Below the pieces are notes generated by a model that did no database searches, was not told the origin of the DNA, and saw only the letters and a list, made by a program, of their open reading frames with translations. Below, one piece after another: positions 1 to 6,266 of a DNA stretch of 64,000 nt (positions within the stretch are counted from its first letter, which is position 1; every line of letters begins with the position of its first letter). The translations under genes and the position numbers were made by a program. Where the stretch lies: contig NZ_CP133656.1 of the NCBI RefSeq assembly GCF_036885195.1, positions 806,001 through 870,000 of the forward strand, in the 5' to 3' direction. The DNA is from Pectobacterium cacticida. Lineage in GTDB: Bacteria; Pseudomonadota; Gammaproteobacteria; Enterobacterales; Enterobacteriaceae.

Positions 1-129
1 GGTGCTGCGTTTTTTCGTGTTCTTGTTAGGACGATTGTGCTGAATATCCAGAAATCGGATGCGAAAAAACAAAATAACCAGCAAAAGTGCGGTGATAAAA
101 GGCAGGGGAATCGCGGTCATTGTGTTCAT
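1..129 (-). CDS. N-terminal fragment of a membrane protein, cut by the window edge
   Basis: Only the first 43 codons are present, and the gene continues beyond position 1. Translation from the ATG at 129 gives one hydrophobic helix (about residues 5-24, rich in Pro, Leu, Ile and Phe) followed by a basic Asn/Lys/Arg-rich stretch, as in a protein anchored by an N-terminal inner-membrane segment. An alternative ATG lies three codons in, at 120. Neither start has a clear Shine-Dalgarno sequence. It reads in the same direction as mltC, about 100 bp downstream of it. In E. coli the gene after mltC is nupG, but this N-terminus does not look like NupG. A membrane-anchored regulator is one possibility, but I do not recognise the protein. 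Confidence 0.45.
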   Translation of the reverse strand, partial: MNTMTAIPLPFITALLLVILFFRIRFLDIQHNRPNKNTKKRST

Positions 130-229
130 CAGAAACGTTTCTATGAAATAGTGTTTTTAGCCATCTGTCCTCATGACGCCACGCTATCGAAACAGGCTCG
201 ATAGCGCGGCGTTCAGCGGTACACACGAA

Positions 230-1303
230 TTAGCGCAGATAATTTTTCTGCGCCATGTTCACTTTATAGAGATAACGGCGCGATTCGCCAGAAGGATGTT
301 TAGTCGTGAGCGTTTGATAGACTTCGCTTGGCGACATACTGTTGATAATGCTAACAGCACGGTCGCGATCGCTGGAGAAGACGCGCAACACGCTACCCGC
401 GCCGCCGTTATAGGCGGTGATCATGGCATAGCGTTTTGACGTCGGGTTTTCGATCCCGGCTAAATAGCTGTTCTTTAAGAGCGATAGATAAGCGGTGCCG
501 GCATCGATATTGTTCTCTGGATCAAACAGATAGCTGCGACTTGGCTGCCCCCATTTCCCTTTCATTTTAAAAACATCGCGCCCCGCGCTGTGCTGCACTA
601 CTTGCATCAGTCCTAATGCGTCGGCATGGCTGACGGCATAAGGGTTAAAGCTGGATTCGGTCTGCATAATCGCCAGAATTAGTGACGTTTCAATGCCGTA
701 ACGTTCAGCTGCCTTACGCACCAGCGGAAGATATTTGTGGGCGCGCTTATCCAAATGGTTCGGCACCAGTTGTATGGTGACCGACCAGATCACATGCAGG
801 CCGGACGTGCGTTTTTGCAAGCGGTTCTGGAGTAAATAATCCGCGAAGCTGGCGGCGCGGCCCTCCCAGCGAATCGGTTGCCCGGTGTTATCTAGCACCT
901 GACCATAGAGTAGTGGTTCACGGCTGACCTGAATATCGTTAGCGTCGGAATACAGGTCGGTATTGCTGGCATCATCGCCCATCAATAGGGTTGTGATGAT
1001 CGCCTGGCGCAGGCTGGCGACGGCGTTCGTCGCCGAAATAGTTTCAACCGTGATCGTACCGGCATCAAAGTTGATGTGGCTACGTGTCTGATATTGATCG
1101 GTATATTTAACGTAGTCTTTTGGGCCAGCGATCAAAACTTCATTGATGCCCCAGATGTTTTCGATGTTATTGGCGAACTGCCCCATCAAAATATCAAAGG
1201 CATTCGTATCTTTGATAAACGCCTCGTTGTTGGTATTCCCTTTGTTTCCCGAACAGGAAACTAATAGCGGTGCAATCACCAGCAGAGCTAACATTTTCTT
1301 CAT
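230..1303 (-). CDS. mltC: Membrane-bound lytic murein transglycosylase C
   Basis: MltC cleaves the beta-1,4 bond between MurNAc and GlcNAc in peptidoglycan, forming 1,6-anhydroMurNAc ends, and is an outer-membrane lipoprotein. The start at 1303 gives 357 residues (E. coli 359) beginning with a lipoprotein signal peptide whose lipobox ends LVSC-SG. A longer reading frame upstream adds residues that overlap yggX and do not look like a signal peptide, so I reject it. The C-terminal half is a goose-lysozyme-like SLT domain with the catalytic glutamate in MQTESSFNP and the later motifs ALGLMQV and ITAYNGGAGS. The gene follows yggX in the conserved mutY-yggX-mltC order, probably one transcript. Start choice is supported by both family length and the lipobox. 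Confidence 0.97.
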   Translation of the reverse strand: MKKMLALLVIAPLLVSCSGNKGNTNNEAFIKDTNAFDILMGQFANNIENIWGINEVLIAGPKDYVKYTDQYQTRSHINFDAGTITVETISATNAVASLRQAIITTLLMGDDASNTDLYSDANDIQVSREPLLYGQVLDNTGQPIRWEGRAASFADYLLQNRLQKRTSGLHVIWSVTIQLVPNHLDKRAHKYLPLVRKAAERYGIETSLILAIMQTESSFNPYAVSHADALGLMQVVQHSAGRDVFKMKGKWGQPSRSYLFDPENNIDAGTAYLSLLKNSYLAGIENPTSKRYAMITAYNGGAGSVLRVFSSDRDRAVSIINSMSPSEVYQTLTTKHPSGESRRYLYKVNMAQKNYLR

Positions 1304-1356
1304 ATTACAAAGCCGTGTCGGAATAAGGGCGCAAGCGGGCCCGGAAGCCCACCTTC

Positions 1357-1629
1357 TCAATGACTGGGAGGCGTATAGCCTTCGATATGTACGTCCTTTC
1401 CTTCGAACAGAAATTTGATCATTTCCTGTTCCAGCAGTTTACGGTCTTCAACATTCATCATGCTAAGTTTTTTCTCGTTGATCAGCATGGTTTGCTTAGT
1501 TTGCCACTGCGCCCAGGCTTCTTTAGAAATTTCGTTATAGATGCGCTTGCCGAGATCGCCGGGGTAGAGTTGGAAATCCTGTCCTTCGGCGTCGCGTTGT
1601 AAAAACGTACAAAAAATGGTTCTGCTCAT
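1357..1629 (-). CDS. yggX: Probable Fe(2+)-trafficking protein YggX
   Basis: YggX is a small cytoplasmic protein (90 residues here, 91 in E. coli) linked to protection of iron-sulfur clusters against oxidative damage and to iron trafficking. The conserved N-terminus MSRTIFCTFLQRDAEGQDF contains the family's single cysteine at position 7, and the YPGDLGKRIYNEIS segment is typical of the family. The start codon overlaps the mutY stop by four bases, which indicates translational coupling. The pairing with mutY, an iron-sulfur DNA glycosylase, is conserved across enterobacteria. Confidence 0.96.
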   Translation of the reverse strand: MSRTIFCTFLQRDAEGQDFQLYPGDLGKRIYNEISKEAWAQWQTKQTMLINEKKLSMMNVEDRKLLEQEMIKFLFEGKDVHIEGYTPPSH

Positions 1630-2729
1630 GCTTGTTCCTCATCAATTTCGCGGGCATGCGAATGTGTCGCCTGCGGGTCAGCCAACGCCCTCAGCAGGCG
1701 TTCTACCGGGGCGGCCAGCCCGACAGACGGCGGCTGCGCTAAGTTATACCAGAGACCTGCACCGTCATCCATGCAGGCGCTGTATTGTGAACGTTCGCTC
1801 TGCGATACGTCCAGCCAGAGCGGAACGATATCCAGATGAAAGTGGCTGAATGTGTGACGGAATGCCACAAGCTGTTGCAACCTATCAGGATTCAGACCAC
1901 GCTGTTGCAGCCAGAGTTCCAATTCCTGACGGGTGCTGAACTGTGGGAAACAATAGAGCCCACCCCAAAGCCCAACCGCGGGGCGCTGTTGCAGCCAAAC
2001 CTGCGCGTCTTGTTGCATTAACAGAAACCAGCCGGTTCTTTCCGGCAACGTCTGTTTCGGTTTTTTACCGGGGTATTGCGCCCAACTGTGGTTGGCGTAA
2101 GCAATGCAGCCGGTGTTGAGCGGGCACAGCTCGCACTTGGGACGGCTGCGAGTGCATACCATTGCGCCGAGATCCATCATCGCTTGATTAAACTGGCTGA
2201 CGCCTTCGGCTGGCGTGACATTTTCGCTTAGCTCCCACAGCGTCTTTTCAACCTCTTTCTTGCCCGGCCAGCCGTCAACGGCATAACAGCGCGCCAGCAC
2301 GCGCTTCACGTTGCCATCGAGAATCGGGTAATGCTGGCCGAGAGAGAGCGACAGCACGGCGCCTGCGGTGGAACGTCCGATGCCCGGCAACGCTGCGACT
2401 TCATCAAACGTAGTGGGGAATTCGCCGCCGTGACGTGACACGATGGTCTGGGCCGCTTTGTGCAGGTTGCGCGCACGGGCGTAGTAGCCCAGCCCGGTCC
2501 ATAAGTGGAGCACTTCGTCCAGCGGTGCGGCCGCCAGCGCGCTCACGTTTGGAAAACGCGCCATAAAGCGTTGGAAATAGGGAATAACCGTGGTGACCTG
2601 CGTTTGCTGCAACATCACTTCGGATAGCCAGACTTTATAGGGGGTTTTCTCAAGCTGCCACGGTAGGGTTTTGCGGCCATAGCGTTGATACCAGTCCAGC
2701 ACCTGATGGGCGAACTGTTGCGCTTGCAT
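1626..2729 (-). CDS. mutY: A/G-specific adenine DNA glycosylase
   Basis: MutY removes adenine mispaired with 8-oxoguanine or guanine, preventing G:C to T:A transversions. The protein is 367 residues from the ATG at 2729 (E. coli 350), and starting there places the catalytic Glu37 (in WLSEVMLQQTQ) and Asp138 (in PILDGNVKRV) at the E. coli positions. An ATG one codon earlier is possible. The helix-hairpin-helix is LPGIGRSTAGA. Four cysteines in C-x6-C-x2-C-x5-C spacing (near residues 192-208) hold the [4Fe-4S] cluster. The C-terminal NUDIX-like domain that reads 8-oxoG is complete. The C-terminal tail is longer than in E. coli and rich in charged residues. It is divergent from trmB and first of the mutY-yggX-mltC run. 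Confidence 0.97.
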   Translation of the reverse strand: MQAQQFAHQVLDWYQRYGRKTLPWQLEKTPYKVWLSEVMLQQTQVTTVIPYFQRFMARFPNVSALAAAPLDEVLHLWTGLGYYARARNLHKAAQTIVSRHGGEFPTTFDEVAALPGIGRSTAGAVLSLSLGQHYPILDGNVKRVLARCYAVDGWPGKKEVEKTLWELSENVTPAEGVSQFNQAMMDLGAMVCTRSRPKCELCPLNTGCIAYANHSWAQYPGKKPKQTLPERTGWFLLMQQDAQVWLQQRPAVGLWGGLYCFPQFSTRQELELWLQQRGLNPDRLQQLVAFRHTFSHFHLDIVPLWLDVSQSERSQYSACMDDGAGLWYNLAQPPSVGLAAPVERLLRALADPQATHSHAREIDEEQA

Positions 2730-2895
2730 CATAAAATGGGGTCACTATCCGACAGATAAAATTTGCAAGCGATTGCAGCACAGAGTGAATGTGCTGTAAA
2801 CCGGAACTTTCCGAGGCGGCGGGCTTGCTAAACCACGGTATCCTTGCATAATGCGCGTTTCCTTAATGTAATCGGACAGCAAGTAAGCACTCTTT

Positions 2896-3615
2896 ATGAT
2901 TAACAACGTCATTTCACCGGAATTTGATGAAAATGGACGCCCGATGCGTCGTATCCGCAGTTTTGTCCGCCGCCAGGGGCGCTTGACCAACGGGCAGCAA
3001 GTGGCGCTGGATAACTACTGGCCGGTGATGGGCGTGGAATATCAGGCCGAACAGGTAGATTTTAACGCGCTATTTGGTCGTGACGCGCCGGTGGTGCTGG
3101 AGATCGGTTTTGGCATGGGTGCCTCGCTGGTGACGATGGCGGCACAGCAACCCGATCAGAATTTCTTCGGTATCGAAGTTCACCTGCCGGGCGTGGGAGC
3201 ATGTCTCGCTTCTGCTCAGGCGGCGGGGGTCGGTAATTTACGCGTGATGTGTCATGATGCGATCGACGTGCTAATGCATATGATCCCCGATGATTCGCTG
3301 TCCAGAGTTCAACTTTTCTTCCCCGATCCGTGGCACAAGGCCCGCCATAATAAACGCCGTATCGTGCAGACGCCTTTCGTCGAACTGGTACAAAGTAAGC
3401 TGAACGTCGGCGGTGTGTTCCATATGGCAACGGATTGGGAACCTTATGCGCAACATATGCTCGAAGTGATGACGTCTGTCGCCGGGTATCGCAATCTTTC
3501 CGATAAGAGTGACTACGTTGAGCGACCGGATTACCGACCGCTAACGAAATTTGAAGCGCGCGGCCAGCGGCTGGGGCATGGCGTATGGGATCTGATGTTT
3601 GAGAGGATAAAATAA
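2896..3615 (+). CDS. trmB: tRNA (guanine-N7-)-methyltransferase
   Basis: TrmB makes m7G46 in the variable loop of tRNAs using S-adenosylmethionine. The protein is 239 residues, the same as E. coli TrmB, and starts with a matching N-terminus (VISPEFDENGRPMRRIRSF). The SAM-binding motif is LEIGFGMGASLV, and the family signature FFPDPWHKARHNKRR follows, containing the substrate-binding Asp. The 163-bp gap to the divergent mutY presumably holds both promoters. yggL begins two bases after the stop codon, so the two are co-transcribed. Confidence 0.97.
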   Translation: MINNVISPEFDENGRPMRRIRSFVRRQGRLTNGQQVALDNYWPVMGVEYQAEQVDFNALFGRDAPVVLEIGFGMGASLVTMAAQQPDQNFFGIEVHLPGVGACLASAQAAGVGNLRVMCHDAIDVLMHMIPDDSLSRVQLFFPDPWHKARHNKRRIVQTPFVELVQSKLNVGGVFHMATDWEPYAQHMLEVMTSVAGYRNLSDKSDYVERPDYRPLTKFEARGQRLGHGVWDLMFERIK

Positions 3616-3616
3616 A

Positions 3617-3961
3617 ATGGCACAAGCTCGTAGCCGTCGTTTACGCAAAAAACTGCACATCGACGAATTTCAGGAGTTAGGGTTTTCGGTTAGCTTCCGT
3701 TTCCCGGAGGGCACTAGCGTAGAAGATATCGATCGACTGATGGATAAATTCGTCGATGACGTGATTGAACCACAGGGCCTGGCATTCGAAGGCAGTGGGT
3801 ATCTGCACTGGGAAGGTCTCATCTGCCTGCAAAAAATAGGTCACTGTACCGAAGAGCACCGCCAACGGGTTAGCCGCTGGCTGGAAGAACAGAAACTGAC
3901 GGACGTGAAAGTCAGTGACCTGTTCGATATCTGGTGGGATCTGCCAGAAAACCTGCTGTAA
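3617..3961 (+). CDS. yggL: YggL family protein (DUF469)
   Basis: A 114-residue cytoplasmic protein with the whole-length signature of the YggL/DUF469 family (108 residues in E. coli): a basic N-terminus (ARSRRLRKKLHIDEF), then GFSVSFRFPEG and the C-terminal DLFDIWWDLPENLL. E. coli YggL has been linked to ribosome assembly, but its molecular role here is not visible from sequence. It sits two bases downstream of trmB, probably in one transcript. A hairpin at 4035-4058 follows it. Confidence 0.93.
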   Translation: MAQARSRRLRKKLHIDEFQELGFSVSFRFPEGTSVEDIDRLMDKFVDDVIEPQGLAFEGSGYLHWEGLICLQKIGHCTEEHRQRVSRWLEEQKLTDVKVSDLFDIWWDLPENLL

Positions 3962-4034
3962 TTTTTGCTTCAGTACACGCAGGAATACGCAAAACAGCCT
4001 TGGCTTAGGCATAGGCCTTGATCCAGGCAAAAAT

Positions 4035-4058
4035 GCCTGAGCGGATTGTGGCTCAGGC
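4035..4058 (+). terminator. Hairpin after yggL, possible terminator
   Basis: GCCTGAGC (4035-4042) pairs perfectly with GCTCAGGC (4051-4058) around an 8-base loop. No T-run follows, so it may slow polymerase or protect the 3' end rather than act as a strong intrinsic terminator. It lies between yggL and yggN. Confidence 0.4.
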
Positions 4059-4140
4059 GTCATCGATCATCTAATCACCGTGTTGTTACTCGCCGCCGCC
4101 ATTTTGGGGGCAAGATGAAGCGTTTGTTTTAGGAGAAGAG

Positions 4141-4854
4141 ATGTTGCGTAAAGTCATATTAGGTTTACTGACGATGCTATCCTGGCAAGTGCAGGCGGCA
4201 TACCAATGCAATGTGAATCCGCAGGACGACATCATCATCAGTCCGCAGCACGTTCAGGTCGTCGGCGCCAGCGGAAATTTACAGCTTTCCCCACAGGGCG
4301 ATATCGTCCGTAACGGTACGCCGCTGACCTTAAATGCCGAACAGCGCCAGAAGGCCAAAGCCTATCAGGCGGATATACGCCAGCAACTGCCGTGGATCGC
4401 GCAGGGCGCGAAGCAGCATCTTGAAAAAGCGCGTGTCGCGCTGGATAACGTGATCGTGCGTGAACTGGGTAGCGACAGCAATGTGCGTAACCGATTAACG
4501 ACACTGGATAAACAGCTTGAGCAGCAGTTGGATCGCGTCCTCGAACGTCGTGGCGATACCCTGACGTTTCATCATCAGGCGATCAAGCAGGTTGAGCAAG
4601 ATGGTAAACAGATCGTCCAGCAGAGTTTGGGCGGCGTCCTACAGGACAGCCTGAATGAGATGGGGGTGAAGCAATTATCCAGCGGGGGCAATCCGTTACA
4701 GGCGATGATGGGCAATCTTGGCGGTTTACAGCAAGCCGTTCAGACCGAATGGAACCAGCAGGAGCAGACATTTCAGCGTTTTGGTACTGAAGTCTGCGGT
4801 CGTATCACCTCGCTGGAAAATCAGCGTAAGGCACTGTTACAGACGCTGAAGTGA
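4141..4854 (+). CDS. yggN: YggN family periplasmic protein (DUF2884)
   Basis: A 237-residue protein (E. coli YggN 239) with a cleavable signal peptide ending at about residue 19 (SWQVQA-AYQCN), so it should be periplasmic. The mature part starts with the family's Cys-containing segment and an NVNPQDDIIISPQHVQV stretch. The rest is mostly Gln-rich helix with likely coiled-coil character. A second Cys lies in EVCGRITSLENQ. Function is unknown in the family. The upstream AGGAGAAG about 4 bases before the ATG is a good ribosome binding site. It is the last core gene before the accessory block. Confidence 0.9.
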   Translation: MLRKVILGLLTMLSWQVQAAYQCNVNPQDDIIISPQHVQVVGASGNLQLSPQGDIVRNGTPLTLNAEQRQKAKAYQADIRQQLPWIAQGAKQHLEKARVALDNVIVRELGSDSNVRNRLTTLDKQLEQQLDRVLERRGDTLTFHHQAIKQVEQDGKQIVQQSLGGVLQDSLNEMGVKQLSSGGNPLQAMMGNLGGLQQAVQTEWNQQEQTFQRFGTEVCGRITSLENQRKALLQTLK

Positions 4855-4933
4855 ACGTTTATCGCATGCTGACGCTTAAGGATAAGTCAGCGATCGCTCA
4901 GATGTGGCGATTGTATCGATGAGTCTGGTTTGA

Positions 4934-4964
4934 GCCATTTCCTGCCGCAAAGGCAGGAAATGGC
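4934..4964. terminator. Perfect 13-bp inverted repeat between convergent genes
   Basis: GCCATTTCCTGCC (4934-4946) and GGCAGGAAATGGC (4952-4964) form an uninterrupted 13-bp stem with loop GCAAA. It lies between yggN (reading right) and the thioredoxin-like gene (reading left), the usual place for a bidirectional terminator. Neither side has a long T-run, so termination strength is uncertain. Confidence 0.5.
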
Positions 4965-4995
4965 GGTGTCGAGCGGTCGCTAGGTTAATGGCGGA

Positions 4996-6120
4996 TTATT
5001 CCAGCCAGCATTGATCGCCATCGCAGACGACTTTTCTGCCGGGGGAACTGACCGGTTCCGGAACATCAACCCGGCAGTCTTCAAGCAGTTGGCCTAAAAT
5101 CTGTTGGATCATTTCCTCATCAAATTCCGCCTGATGGGCGTAGGCCAGCGAGGCTTTGGCATAGCGGTCGGCCTCCTGCCGATTATTATGCCGGAGTTTA
5201 ATCAACGCCAGCGCGCGGGTGATATAGCACAGCGCGACGGTGTCTTGTTGTTCCTGCGCCAGCACCTGTTTTTCTGCATTGAGCAGAAGTGCTTCAGCAT
5301 AAGCCAATAGCTCATCCAGGCCCTGCATCGTGGCATTATCCTCTATGCTGTCGAGAATGAGGTAAGCCACTTCATCATGCAATTCGGTTTCTGACTGGTG
5401 AGGGTTTGAGACTAAATAACGGGCATAATCTAAGGCTTGCAGTCCGTCTCCAGAGCGTAATAGCAACTCTAATTTGTTCAGGCACAGCTCTTTTTCCAAT
5501 GGCGGATTTTCTTTAAAGCCTTTGTCGTATAAGGCGATGGCACCGGACAAATCATCGTTCGATAAACAACTACGCACCTGTTTTTTCAGCGCCGTTTTTT
5601 CCGCAATCATGCTTTCTGCAACCCAGCGGCGATAGCTATCCGCTGCTTTACTGATGTCAAAGCTGCCGGATGTCAGCGCGGCTAAGGGTTCATCAAGATC
5701 CATCGGATGGCCAAACCAGGCCAGGCGCCCTTGTGCGTCGATGACGTACGCCGTTGGTATTCCGTCCATATAGGTCGGACGTAGCCAGGCGGTCGGAATA
5801 TCTTCCCCATCGTCCCCGGTTGCTACCGGGTTGAAGGCAATCGTGTACTGCATCTCTGAGTCATGCTCGTTAACAAACGCCTGTACTTTCTCTATATCCT
5901 CTTCCCAGATCGCCGCTCCCAGCACGGTGACATCAGGGTATTTTTCCTGTAACTGACTAATGTGCGGGAAGGAGTCTACGCAAGGGCCGCACCAGGTCGC
6001 CCAGCATTCCAGAACGTATATTTTTCCCGCTTCAAATGCCGAAAACGGAGAGCCTTTAATAAAGTGCAATTGTGGAAACGCGGGGACGGGATCGCCAATG
6101 TATAAAGGGGTATCTGACAT
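4996..6120 (-). CDS. TlpA-like thioredoxin-domain protein with C-terminal helical-repeat region
   Basis: This 374-residue protein is the last gene of the accessory block. Residues 1 to about 150 form a TlpA/AhpC-type thioredoxin fold with the active site WCGPC (Cys44 and Cys47) and the cis-proline region MDGIPTAYVID. About residues 160-355 are acidic helices rich in Ala, Leu and Glu, resembling degenerate tetratricopeptide repeats. A second cysteine pair, VVCDGDQC, sits at the extreme C-terminus. The start MSDTPLYIGDP at 6120 gives a normal TlpA beginning; the upstream in-frame extension is discarded. There is no signal peptide or membrane segment, so it should be cytoplasmic, unlike ordinary TlpA proteins. 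It lies 146 bp after the M16 protease gene. I infer reduction of disulfides in the imported substrate. A general stress role is the alternative. Confidence 0.75.
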   Translation of the reverse strand: MSDTPLYIGDPVPAFPQLHFIKGSPFSAFEAGKIYVLECWATWCGPCVDSFPHISQLQEKYPDVTVLGAAIWEEDIEKVQAFVNEHDSEMQYTIAFNPVATGDDGEDIPTAWLRPTYMDGIPTAYVIDAQGRLAWFGHPMDLDEPLAALTSGSFDISKAADSYRRWVAESMIAEKTALKKQVRSCLSNDDLSGAIALYDKGFKENPPLEKELCLNKLELLLRSGDGLQALDYARYLVSNPHQSETELHDEVAYLILDSIEDNATMQGLDELLAYAEALLLNAEKQVLAQEQQDTVALCYITRALALIKLRHNNRQEADRYAKASLAYAHQAEFDEEMIQQILGQLLEDCRVDVPEPVSSPGRKVVCDGDQCWLE

Positions 6121-6266
6121 AGTAGCTCCATCAGGTAAAAGGTGACATTCTCGGCACGCCATGAAAGGCATGACCATCGTAGTACGTTACGCAAAGCCAA
6201 TTTATTGGCGGTAAACCGGGCGCCTGTCGCTTACCGTCTGGGTAATGCGACAGGTTTATTACAACC

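Noticed and set aside
3062..3625. Long minus-strand reading frame opposite trmB
   Set aside because: It is the antisense shadow of trmB, with Arg/His/Ser-rich composition and no family motifs.
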